This document shows positions 1-7,521 of a stretch of DNA of 64,000 nucleotides, in pieces. The position numbers and the translations under genes are program-made. Source of the stretch: an uncultured Clostridia bacterium (lineage in GTDB: Bacteria > Bacillota > Clostridia > UBA1381); assembly GCA_947626135.1 (NCBI GenBank), contig CANQQZ010000009.1:1-64000 (forward strand). The letters run 5' to 3'. Under the pieces are notes generated by a model. The model made no database searches. It saw nothing but the letters and a program-made list of their open reading frames with translations, and was not told the DNA's origin. The number at the start of each line of letters is the position of its first letter. Position 1 is the first letter of the stretch.

Positions 1-170
1 GGCGCAAATACTATGTGATACTTGCAATTCCATTTTGAATGTGATAGACTGTGAATGTCATTCATCTTGAATGTCCTTCTTTTGATTTTTTATTGCAGTT
101 GGTAGCCGCAATTTTATTATATCAAAAGGAGTTTTTATTTCCAAGACTTATAGCTTGAAGCTTTACCGAA

Positions 171-195
171 CCCCCGGACTATCCGGGGGTTTTCG
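171..195 (+). terminator. Intrinsic terminator of an upstream gene outside the window
   Basis: Eight-base-pair hairpin with arms CCCCCGGA and TCCGGGGG around a CTA loop, followed by TTTTC. The T-run is on the plus strand, so it should end a plus-strand transcript entering from the left edge. Bases 1-170 hold no convincing ORF or RNA gene. Confidence 0.6.
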
Positions 196-202
196 TTAGA
201 CA

Positions 203-234
203 AAAATCCGAAAATTTTGGAATTTTCGGATTTT
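203..234. terminator. Terminator downstream of glyA, probably bidirectional
   Basis: Perfect 14-bp inverted repeat AAAATCCGAAAATT / AATTTTCGGATTTT with a TTGG loop. It lies 42 bases past the glyA stop codon and carries T-rich tails in both directions, so it can end glyA on the minus strand and back up the plus-strand terminator just before it. Confidence 0.7.
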
Positions 235-276
235 CATAAACGATTATTACGGATCTTTTTCCGTCATGCCAAATTA

Positions 277-1515
277 TCACGAGTACAGCGGGTGCTTTTC
301 GCAAAGCGCCTGCACACGCCTCTTCACCTCGTCCTTATTGCCCTCGAAATCTTTAATCGTCATCGCGATAAGCTTTCCGACCTCGACCATATCCTCCTCC
401 GTAAAGCCTCTCGACGTCGTCGCCGGCGTGCCTATTCTCAGACCGCTCGTGATAAACGGACTGCGCTTATCAAACGGAATTGCGTTCTTGTTAACCGTAA
501 TGCCTACCTCGTCGAGCATATGCTCCGCATCCTTTCCGGTCACATCCGCGTCCGTTAAATCAAGCAGCATAAGGTGATTATCCGTACCGCCCGAAACAAG
601 CTTAAATCCCTCTTTTACAAGCGTGTCCGCAAGAACCGCGGCATTCTTTACAATCTGCTCCTGATACGTCCTGAATTCCGGCTTTAAAGCCTCGCCGAAG
701 CAAACGGCTTTAGCGGCGATCGTATGCATAAGCGGACCGCCCTGTATTCCGGGGAAAATCGCCTTGTTGATTCTCTTTGCCAGCTCCTCGTCATTGGTGA
801 GAATAAGACCTCCTCTGGGGCCTCTCAGCGTCTTGTGCGTCGTTGTGGTAACAACGTCCGCGGCGCCCACCGGAGACGGATGGCATCCCGCCGCCACAAG
901 TCCGGCAATATGCGCCATATCCACCATAAAATACGCGCCCGCCTCCCTGGCAATATCGGCGAACTTCTGCCAGTCGATAATTCTCGGATACGCCGACGCA
1001 CCGGCTAATATAAGCTTCGGCTTCGACTCGAGCGCGAGACGGCGGACCTCATCGTAATCAATAGTGTTCGTGTCCTCCGTAACGCCGTATGGAACGATAT
1101 TGAAATATTTTCCGGACATATTTACCGGGCTTCCGTGGCTCAAATGACCGCCGTGCGCGAGATTCATGGACAGCACCGTGTCCCCCGGCGTAAGCAGCGC
1201 GAAAAACACAGCCATGTTTGCCTGAGCGCCGCTGTGCGGCTGAACATTGGCATAATTCGCGCCAAACAGCTTTTTCGCGCGCTCGATCGCTATATTCTCC
1301 GCAATGTCCACATACTCGCAGCCGCCGTAATAACGCTTGCCCGGGTACCCTTCGGCATACTTATTCGTAAGCGGCGAGCCCATCGCCTCCATTACCGCCT
1401 CCGATACAAAATTTTCAGATGCGATAAGCTCTATTTTATGCCTCTGTCTGCCTGTTTCAAGCTCGATCGCCTCAAAAATCTCCGGATCCTCTTGCTTTAA
1501 ATGCTCGTAATTCAT
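277..1515 (-). CDS. glyA: Serine hydroxymethyltransferase
   Basis: Cytosolic PLP enzyme that interconverts serine plus tetrahydrofolate with glycine plus 5,10-methylene-THF, the main source of one-carbon units. The product is about 412 residues, the normal length. The PLP lysine sits in the family motif [14 protein letters not shown] (K228 in this numbering), and the ELIASENF and PHSGAQAN blocks are present. An ATG six bases further upstream lies only two bases from the AGGAGG, so the second ATG (1515) with 8-base spacing is preferred. The gene has its own promoter, back to back with that of the acetyltransferase gene, and ends at a strong hairpin, so it is likely monocistronic. Its methylene-THF product would feed the ThyX-like/DHFR pair at 56-57 kb. 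Confidence 0.97.
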   Translation of the reverse strand: MNYEHLKQEDPEIFEAIELETGRQRHKIELIASENFVSEAVMEAMGSPLTNKYAEGYPGKRYYGGCEYVDIAENIAIERAKKLFGANYANVQPHSGAQANMAVFFALLTPGDTVLSMNLAHGGHLSHGSPVNMSGKYFNIVPYGVTEDTNTIDYDEVRRLALESKPKLILAGASAYPRIIDWQKFADIAREAGAYFMVDMAHIAGLVAAGCHPSPVGAADVVTTTTHKTLRGPRGGLILTNDEELAKRINKAIFPGIQGGPLMHTIAAKAVCFGEALKPEFRTYQEQIVKNAAVLADTLVKEGFKLVSGGTDNHLMLLDLTDADVTGKDAEHMLDEVGITVNKNAIPFDKRSPFITSGLRIGTPATTSRGFTEEDMVEVGKLIAMTIKDFEGNKDEVKRRVQALCEKHPLYS

Positions 1516-1550
1516 CTGCATTTCCTCCTAAAAATTTTACAATCATGTTT

Positions 1551-1579
1551 ATTATATATATAAACCTCGGAAAATGCAA
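1551..1579 (-). promoter_or_regulatory. glyA promoter (TTGCAT-N17-TATAAT)
   Basis: On the minus strand a TTGCAT -35 (1574-1579) and a TATAAT -10 (1551-1556) are separated by exactly 17 bp. The -35 is one arm of an inverted repeat whose other arm is the -35 of the divergent promoter. Confidence 0.75.
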
Positions 1580-1587
1580 GAAAATTA

Positions 1588-1616
1588 TTGCATTTTCCGC
1601 GCGAAAATTGTATAAT
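1588..1616 (+). promoter_or_regulatory. Promoter of the GNAT-PPTase pair (TTGCAT-N17-TATAAT)
   Basis: TTGCAT (1588-1593) and TATAAT (1611-1616) with a 17-bp spacer, starting a transcript about 65 nt before the acetyltransferase ATG. It mirrors the glyA promoter. Confidence 0.75.
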
Positions 1617-1686
1617 TTCCTTAAAGACCGTCCCGCGCCGTTCAAACCGGCGCCATGCGGACTTTCATATAGGGAGATGTAAAAAC

Positions 1687-2181
1687 ATGTGCAAAATAGT
1701 AGTGCGCGAAGCGCGGCGCTCCGAGCTGCCGATTATCGCAAAAATACAGTGCTTGTCATGGCGCTCCGCGTTCTCCGATATAATCACACAGCAAACTATG
1801 GCAAAATATACCGATTCGGACAAATGCTCGCAGATGCTCGAACGTGTTTACGGCAGCGAAGCCGGACATATGTATATAGCCGGAATTAACGGCAAGGCAT
1901 GCGGAACGTTGTTCTGGAAGCCCATAGACCGTCAGCGGGCTGAAATCGTTTCTCTCCACACGCTTAAGCGGGTATGGGGAACCGGCGTCGGACGCGCTCT
2001 TATGAACAGAGCACTGCTCGATATCTATAACGCCGGATTCTTTTCAGCAGAATTGTGGGTATTCAAAGAAAATTTCCGCGCCCGCAAATTTTATGTTAAG
2101 CACGGCTTCCTTCCGACCGGAGACGAGCGCGCAAGCGTATATGACCGCGCCGCGGAGATGCGCTGCCGCAGACTTATGTAG
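1687..2181 (+). CDS. GNAT-family N-acetyltransferase
   Basis: A 164-residue single-domain protein of the GCN5-related acetyltransferase fold. The acetyl-CoA pyrophosphate loop is visible as RVWGTGVGRALM, followed by the helix and the conserved RKFYVKHGF strand typical of motif B. The reading frame is open further upstream, but the ATG at 1687 follows AGGGAG at a proper distance and begins at the first conserved residues. The acceptor is unknown: small molecules, antibiotics and protein N-termini are all possible in this family. It is nine bases from the phosphopantetheinyl transferase gene and shares its promoter, which does not reveal the substrate. Confidence 0.88.
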   Translation: MCKIVVREARRSELPIIAKIQCLSWRSAFSDIITQQTMAKYTDSDKCSQMLERVYGSEAGHMYIAGINGKACGTLFWKPIDRQRAEIVSLHTLKRVWGTGVGRALMNRALLDIYNAGFFSAELWVFKENFRARKFYVKHGFLPTGDERASVYDRAAEMRCRRLM

Positions 2182-2190
2182 GAGATAAAT

Positions 2191-2820
2191 ATGCTTAGAG
2201 TTTATATTACCGCCCTGCCGGAAACGGCGTTTGACGGCGCGGACAATATGCTTTCCGAATACCGCCGCGCAAAGATACACGGCAAAAACGCGTCCTCCCA
2301 TCTCGCCGCCGGACTTTTGCTCGATTATGCTCTTCGTCCGTTCGGACTGCGCGAGGGATGTATGGAATATTCCGAAAATGATTTTGGCAAACCCTTTTTC
2401 AAAAACCGTCCCGATATTTGCTTCAATCTTTCCCATTCCGGTAAATACGCTGTGTGCGCCGTCTCCGACCGCGCCGTCGGCATCGACGCGGAAACCTGCG
2501 ATGACATAGGATCCGCTCTCGAAATCGCGAAACGATATTTTACCTCAGCCGAATATGAAAGCATAAAAAAAAGCGGGGACACTAAATCTGCCTTTCTGAA
2601 CATATGGACCCGCAAAGAAAGCCTTTTAAAAGCCCTGGGAACCGGCATTTCCGGCGGACTGTCCTCATACGAAGTACTTGCCGATGAGATCACCGTCGGG
2701 GACACTAAATATTTTTTTTCCGGCGCAGACGGATATAAAGATGCCGTAATAACCGTATGCTCGCCGGAACGCCGCTTTACAGCCGAATTTGTTACGTCGG
2801 ATATGTTTAAATCTCTTTGA
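2191..2820 (+). CDS. 4'-phosphopantetheinyl transferase, Sfp type
   Basis: Transfers the phosphopantetheine arm of CoA to a conserved serine of acyl or peptidyl carrier proteins. The 209-residue protein shows the family signatures: FNLSHSG, the Mg-binding VGIDAE strand in the middle, and WTRKESLLKALG in the C-terminal half. The length fits the Sfp class rather than the short AcpS class. No polyketide or peptide synthetase lies in the window, so it may activate the fatty-acid ACP or a remote cluster. It is the second gene of a two-gene operon and ends before a bidirectional hairpin at 2988. Confidence 0.92.
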   Translation: MLRVYITALPETAFDGADNMLSEYRRAKIHGKNASSHLAAGLLLDYALRPFGLREGCMEYSENDFGKPFFKNRPDICFNLSHSGKYAVCAVSDRAVGIDAETCDDIGSALEIAKRYFTSAEYESIKKSGDTKSAFLNIWTRKESLLKALGTGISGGLSSYEVLADEITVGDTKYFFSGADGYKDAVITVCSPERRFTAEFVTSDMFKSL

Positions 2821-2987
2821 GAAAACAAATGCTCCTATCCCGCGCCTGCTGCCCGGGGCACGAACGGCGGCATGAAAAAAATTTTGAGCCGCATTCAGCA
2901 TATACGGCGCCGTTATAGAGCGTTTACGTATCAGCAGCTTCGAAAATCGGCAATTTAAAATGATTCCATTGACGGTATTCGTCATAT

Positions 2988-3017
2988 AAAAAAAAGACGC
3001 CGGCGTGTCTTTTTTTA
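2988..3017. terminator. Bidirectional terminator between convergent genes
   Basis: A-run, GACGC, CG, GCGTGTC, T-run: a hairpin with oligo-A on the left and oligo-T on the right. It lies between the phosphopantetheinyl transferase stop (plus) and the deoD stop (minus, 8 bases away). Confidence 0.75.
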
Positions 3018-3024
3018 CTGTCCC

Positions 3025-3738
3025 CTATTCCAATCCTGCCGCAGTGTTGAGCGCTATCTCAATCATAAGGGTAAACGATTCCTCGCGTTCCCGGGCGGTT
3101 GTTTCCGTACCCTTTTCGGGGCAGTCTGAAATCGTGCATACTGCCAGAGCGCGCTTTCCCGCGCGCGCCGCGTTCATATACAGCGCAGCCGCCTCCATTT
3201 CAATCGCCAGCACGCCCATTTTCTTCCAATTCGCAAACGCTTCCGTATCATCGCTGTAAAACGTATCCGAGGAAAGGAGATTTCCCGTATGAATATTCGC
3301 GCCCAGCCTTTTTCCCTCGCTCACAAAGCCCGTAAGCAGCGTAAAATCCGCAATCGGCGCGAATGCTCCCGAAAGCCCGTACTGCCGTGCGAAGCCCGAA
3401 TTCGTGCAGGCTCCCATTCCGGCAACTATATCGTACAAATCGAGCTCCGGCGAAACCGCCCCGGCTGAGCCTATGCGAATTATATTTTTCACATCGAAAA
3501 AATTAAACAGCTCATAGGAATAAATGCCGATAGACGGCATACCCATGCCGCTTGCCATTACCGACACTCTTTTGCCCTTATATGTCCCCGTATACCCCTG
3601 TATACCTCTCACATTGTTCACCAGCTTCGCATTTTCCATAAAATTTTCCGCTATGAATCTTGATCTGAGCGGATCTCCCGGCATAAGCACCGTTTCGGCA
3701 AAATCTCCCAGATCCGCATCTATATGAGGCGTAGCCAT
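3025..3738 (-). CDS. deoD: Purine nucleoside phosphorylase, DeoD (trimer-of-dimers) type
   Basis: Phosphorolytic cleavage of purine (deoxy)nucleosides to base plus (deoxy)ribose-1-phosphate in the cytosol. The 237-residue product opens with TPHIDADLGDFAETVLMPGDPLR, split here only by length limits, carrying the conserved His, the glycine-rich phosphate loop and Arg of the high-molecular-mass bacterial family. EMEAAALY is the nucleoside-binding segment and SDC near the C-terminus holds the catalytic Asp. It is divergent from the nucleoside kinase gene at 3945, a pairing that fits nucleoside salvage. No clear minus-strand promoter was identified in the 206-bp gap. Confidence 0.96.
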   Translation of the reverse strand: MATPHIDADLGDFAETVLMPGDPLRSRFIAENFMENAKLVNNVRGIQGYTGTYKGKRVSVMASGMGMPSIGIYSYELFNFFDVKNIIRIGSAGAVSPELDLYDIVAGMGACTNSGFARQYGLSGAFAPIADFTLLTGFVSEGKRLGANIHTGNLLSSDTFYSDDTEAFANWKKMGVLAIEMEAAALYMNAARAGKRALAVCTISDCPEKGTETTAREREESFTLMIEIALNTAAGLE

Positions 3739-3879
3739 TTTAGTGTCCCTCCCTTTTCCTGTAATCCGTCTGACCGATACGCGTTTGTTTTATTCGTATA
3801 GTCAAAAATTTCTGCGCGTTTTTATATATGTTCTATAATAAAATATTGTACACCAAATCCACATTATAATCAATATCGG

Positions 3880-3908
3880 TTGAATAATTTTAAAATACAT
3901 GATATACT
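3880..3908 (+). promoter_or_regulatory. Promoter of the nucleoside kinase gene (TTGAAT-N17-TATACT)
   Basis: TTGAAT at 3880-3885 and TATACT at 3903-3908 with a 17-bp spacer, about 37 bases before the start codon. Confidence 0.65.
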
Positions 3909-3944
3909 TATGTTACATAATATAATAACCGAGGTGAACAGGCA

Positions 3945-4928
3945 ATGGGTAAGGTAGAGGATGCAAAGGCGAAGCACCGCGCTTTGTGCGTTGATCTGGG
4001 CATAGATTCCGTTACCGACATAAACAGGATAATAGCCAACGGAAACATCGGCGGGCTTATTGATATATGCGAAGCGCGCCACGCGCGCGCATTCAAAAGC
4101 ATTGCAAATCAAATTCATGAAAAAGGCAGCCGCGCCGTATTTATCGCCGGTCCGTCCGCCTCCGGCAAAACGACAACCGCATACAGGCTCAAGTCCGAGC
4201 TTAACGCTTTAGGCTTGAATTCCATATCGGTTTCTCTTGACGACTACTACAAGCTCCCGGAGGATATGCCGAAAAACGCGGACGGAGAACCCGATTTTGA
4301 AGCGCTCGAATCCATAGATTACCGCCGCTTTAACTCCGATCTCGCCGACCTTGCCTACGGCAGGGAAGCAATTATGCCGCGCTTTGATTTTAAGCACGGC
4401 GTCCGCATACCGGAGGCGCGCCGTTTAAAGCTCGGCGAAAACGAGCTTTTGATTGTGGAGGGCATACACGGCTTAAATCCGAAGCTCGCTGACAACATCG
4501 GGGAAAATGTCAAATTCCGTCTGTACTGCACCGCGCTGTGCGGGCTCAGCGATAAGGACGGCGTAAGGATCCCGTCGCATAAGCTGCGCATGGCAAGGCG
4601 GCTCGTCCGCGATTACTATTTTCGCAGCTCCGACTATAAAGTGACGTTAGATTTATGGACCAATCAGGAGACGTCCGCCGAGCGCAATATATACCCGTAC
4701 TCCGAAACCGCGGATGTTATTTTCAATTCGTCTCTTATTTATGAGTTTAACGTCTATCGTCCGCACCTGCTGAAGGTTCTGGACGGCGTGAGTGACGACT
4801 ATGAATTTGCCGGCGAAGCGCTGTATCTGCGTAATCTTGCTCTTTCGCTCAAGCCCTTCGGCGAAGCTCAGGTGCCTGAAGAGTCCCTTGTACGCGAATT
4901 TATCGGCGGCAGCTCGATAGAATATTAA
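3945..4928 (+). CDS. Uridine-kinase-like nucleoside kinase (PRK/URK family P-loop kinase)
   Basis: The 327-residue protein has a Walker A loop GPSASGKTT at residues 69-77, the substrate-binding SLDDYYKLPED segment, an IVEGIHGLNP Walker-B-like strand and a RIVRD-like lid segment (RRLVRDYYF). These match the kinase half of the roughly 550-residue Clostridia nucleoside kinase that carries an N-terminal TGS/ThrRS-like region. Here only about 60 residues precede the P-loop, so that region is absent. It probably phosphorylates a pyrimidine nucleoside such as uridine with ATP or GTP, but the substrate is inferred from the family. It starts an operon with the FTR-like gene and is divergent from deoD. 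Confidence 0.88.
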   Translation: MGKVEDAKAKHRALCVDLGIDSVTDINRIIANGNIGGLIDICEARHARAFKSIANQIHEKGSRAVFIAGPSASGKTTTAYRLKSELNALGLNSISVSLDDYYKLPEDMPKNADGEPDFEALESIDYRRFNSDLADLAYGREAIMPRFDFKHGVRIPEARRLKLGENELLIVEGIHGLNPKLADNIGENVKFRLYCTALCGLSDKDGVRIPSHKLRMARRLVRDYYFRSSDYKVTLDLWTNQETSAERNIYPYSETADVIFNSSLIYEFNVYRPHLLKVLDGVSDDYEFAGEALYLRNLALSLKPFGEAQVPEESLVREFIGGSSIEY

Positions 4929-4943
4929 GGAGGATAAACCGAT

Positions 4944-5141
4944 ATGAAAATCAGATATAACGAGGATGAGGAAATAGTCCGCACGGTCAAGGAGGGGCTT
5001 GCCGCCCGCGGCGGTTACTGCCCGTGCGTAATAGAAAAAAGCGAGGACACAAAATGCATGTGCCGCGAATTTCGCGAGCAGATAGCCGATCCGGATTTTG
5101 AAGGCTACTGCCACTGCCTGCTATACTACAAGGAAAAATAA
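4944..5141 (+). CDS. Short ferredoxin-thioredoxin reductase catalytic-chain-like protein
   Basis: A 65-residue protein with three Cys-X-Cys pairs: CPC near residue 27, CMC about nine residues later and CHC near the C-terminus. Ferredoxin:thioredoxin reductase uses the same three-pair layout (CPC, CPC, CHC) to hold a 4Fe-4S cluster next to a redox disulfide. The spacings here (9 and 15) differ from the classical 16 and 8, and no variable chain or thioredoxin gene is adjacent, so the redox partner is unknown. It follows the nucleoside kinase gene by 15 bases with its own AAGGAGG, which implies co-transcription. An Fe-S redox role is inferred. Confidence 0.75.
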   Translation: MKIRYNEDEEIVRTVKEGLAARGGYCPCVIEKSEDTKCMCREFREQIADPDFEGYCHCLLYYKEK

Positions 5142-5227
5142 ATATCCCGGGTATTTACAGCAGATAAGATACACGCTGCAATAATGGCATTGTATCAGAA
5201 AATTTTGGAAAGGAGGCGTAATCCGCT

Positions 5228-5740
5228 ATGCTCCACATCTACTGCGGAGACGGAAAGGGTAAAACCACCGCCGCGCTCGGATTGGCTGTCAGAGCAGCCG
5301 GAAGCGGCATGCGCGTTCATATCGCGCAGCTTTTAAAAGGGTCGGACACAAGCGAGCTTAAAGCGCTCCGTCTCATTCCGGGCATTACCGTCGCGCGCTG
5401 CGAAAGGGATTACGGCTTCACCTTTAACATGAGCAGCCGTGATAAGCTTGAGCTTACAAAATGCCATAACTCCCTGCTCGCCGACGCAAAGAGGCTTATG
5501 GAGCAGGGAACGGATATGCTGATAATCGACGAATTTTTCGCCGCGTATAATTACGGCTTGCTCGATTGCTCCATAGCGGACAGGCTCGTATTCGGCAGAC
5601 CATCAAATGCCGAGCTCATCCTTACCGGACGCAATCCCTCCGAAAAATTCATTGCCGCTGCGGATTACGTAAGTGAAATAAACGCCGTAAAGCACCCGTA
5701 CAGCACCGGAACGGCGGCAAGAAGAGGCATAGAATACTAA
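5228..5740 (+). CDS. cobO: Cob(I)alamin/cobyrinate a,c-diamide adenosyltransferase (CobA/CobO/BtuR type)
   Basis: Transfers the 5'-deoxyadenosyl group of ATP to reduced corrinoid to make adenosylcobalamin. The 170-residue protein begins with the unusual P-loop GDGKGKTTAALGLAVRAAG (residues 7-15 form the loop) that binds ATP in reversed orientation in CobA, and has the IIDEFFAAYNYG Walker-B-like strand and the LTGRNPSE motif. A strong AAGGAGG precedes the ATG. It lies 86 bases after the FTR-like gene and converges on the ABC exporter operon with only four bases between stop codons. No other corrinoid synthesis gene is in the window, so salvage is likely. Confidence 0.93.
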   Translation: MLHIYCGDGKGKTTAALGLAVRAAGSGMRVHIAQLLKGSDTSELKALRLIPGITVARCERDYGFTFNMSSRDKLELTKCHNSLLADAKRLMEQGTDMLIIDEFFAAYNYGLLDCSIADRLVFGRPSNAELILTGRNPSEKFIAAADYVSEINAVKHPYSTGTAARRGIEY

Positions 5741-5744
5741 TAAT

Positions 5745-7517
5745 CTATCTGTACTGCGACATATACATCTGATAATACGCGCCGCGTTTCTTCATAAGCT
5801 CGTCATGCGTACCTTTTTCCGTTATGTCCCCGTCATTTACGACAAGTATCGTATCGGCATTTTTTATCGTTGACAGGCGATGCGCTATAACGAAGCATGT
5901 CTTATCCTTCATCAGCGATCGCATAGCGTTTGATATGTACTGCTCCGTGCGCGTGTCCACATTTGACGTAGCCTCGTCAAGAATGAGCATTTTCGCATCG
6001 CAAAGCATGGCGCGGGCTATAGTCAAAAGCTGCTTCTGACCCTTGGAAATATTTATTCCGTTTTCACTTAAAACGGTGTCATATCCGTTTGGGAGCCTCT
6101 CTATAAACTCATGTATCCTTGCCGCTTTCGCGGCGGATATAACATCATCCTCAGTCGCGTCCGGCTTCGCGTAAGCGATGTTTTCATATACCGTGCCGTT
6201 AAAAAGCCACGTTTCCTGCAAAACCATCGCGTAAAGCCGCCTCAAATCATCCCTGCTCACGCTTTTTATATTCACGCCGTCTATTTTTATGCTTCCGCTC
6301 TGCGCATCATAAAAGCGCATAAGCAAATTTATCAGCGTCGTTTTTCCCGCGCCGGTAGGACCCGTTACGGCTATAAGAGCGCCCTCTCTCACATCGAGGC
6401 TTAGGTCGTGGATAACCATTTTATCCGGAGTATACCCGAATCTGACATGCGAAAGGCTCACGTCCGTACCGTTTATTTCGGCGTCCTCGTCAATCGCGTC
6501 ACGCGCGTTTTCCTTTTCCTCGTCGATCAGCCTGAATACTCGTTCCGCCGCGGCGCACGAGGATTGAAGCTCATTTACGATATTTGCAAGCTCGTTTATC
6601 GGACCCGCGAACTTGCGCGAATACAGCACAAACGACGATATTGAGCCTATGCTTATCCTTCCGAACAGATACAGCGCCGCGCCGAGAATACTTATAAGCG
6701 AAAGGGAAAGATTGTTTATAAATCCCATAGACGGACCCGCCATACTGCCGTAATAATCGGCGTTATAAAACGAGCGGCATGCCTCGCCGTTTTTCTCGTC
6801 AAAGCGGCGCATGATCTCATCCTCGCACGAATAAGCCCGTATGGTTTTCTGTCCTGTAATCATTTCCTCCGCGTAACCGTTCAAATCGCCCAGCGCGGCG
6901 GAACGCTTCCTGAACAGCGGGTGGACCTTTTTTGTTATAAAGCTCGTCACCGCGACCGACAGCGGTATGGTTACAAGGAACACCGCCGAAAGAGCCGGCG
7001 ATATCGTCAGCATCATAATGAACGCGCCCGCAATGGTTATCGCGCTCGCCAGGATCTGTACCAGATCCGAGGACAGGGATGTGTTTACGGTATCAATATC
7101 ATAGGAAAGCCGGCTGATTATATCGCCGGCATAGTTGGAATCAAAATAATTCACCGGGAGCGCGGCAAGGCTGTTGAACGCGTCGCGGCGCATAGCGAAC
7201 ACTATTTTGCGCGTTATGTGAATCATAAGCACCGACAGCAGATACGAAAGCACGGAGGACAGCACGTAAAAAATCACCATCAGAGCGACACAAATTCCAA
7301 CCTCTTTGAAATCTGTACCGCCGGACGGATGTATCGCGTCTATTGCGCGTCCCGACAAGCTCGGTCCTATCAGCGCGCAAATATTGCCCGCGCCCGTGAG
7401 CGCCGCCGCCGCGATAAGCCACGCCTTATAACGCATAAGATAGCCCCACAAGCGCCTCAGAACATATTTTATATCCTTCGGTCTGTCCGTCTTGTCGCTT
7501 AATCCGCGCCGAGCCAT
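5745..7517 (-). CDS. ABC exporter half-transporter, canonical Walker site (TMD-NBD)
   Basis: A 590-residue type IV exporter subunit: six membrane segments over roughly residues 30-325, then a nucleotide-binding domain with Walker A GPTGAGKTT, Walker B LILDEATSNVD with the catalytic Glu, and an H-loop IAHRLST. The signature is ISKGQ instead of LSGGQ. Paired with the upstream gene, whose signature is intact but whose catalytic Glu is Asp, this gives one consensus and one degenerate ATP site, the pattern of heterodimeric exporters such as BmrCD or TmrAB. It is the last gene of the operon running down from 13735. The cargo is unknown: drug, lipid or peptide. Confidence 0.93.
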   Translation of the reverse strand: MARRGLSDKTDRPKDIKYVLRRLWGYLMRYKAWLIAAAALTGAGNICALIGPSLSGRAIDAIHPSGGTDFKEVGICVALMVIFYVLSSVLSYLLSVLMIHITRKIVFAMRRDAFNSLAALPVNYFDSNYAGDIISRLSYDIDTVNTSLSSDLVQILASAITIAGAFIMMLTISPALSAVFLVTIPLSVAVTSFITKKVHPLFRKRSAALGDLNGYAEEMITGQKTIRAYSCEDEIMRRFDEKNGEACRSFYNADYYGSMAGPSMGFINNLSLSLISILGAALYLFGRISIGSISSFVLYSRKFAGPINELANIVNELQSSCAAAERVFRLIDEEKENARDAIDEDAEINGTDVSLSHVRFGYTPDKMVIHDLSLDVREGALIAVTGPTGAGKTTLINLLMRFYDAQSGSIKIDGVNIKSVSRDDLRRLYAMVLQETWLFNGTVYENIAYAKPDATEDDVISAAKAARIHEFIERLPNGYDTVLSENGINISKGQKQLLTIARAMLCDAKMLILDEATSNVDTRTEQYISNAMRSLMKDKTCFVIAHRLSTIKNADTILVVNDGDITEKGTHDELMKKRGAYYQMYMSQYR

Positions 7518-7521
7518 ATAC

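Noticed and set aside
6921..7502. Open frame of 193 codons on the plus strand
   Set aside because: Antisense to the exporter membrane domain, His/Arg-rich, no ribosome site.
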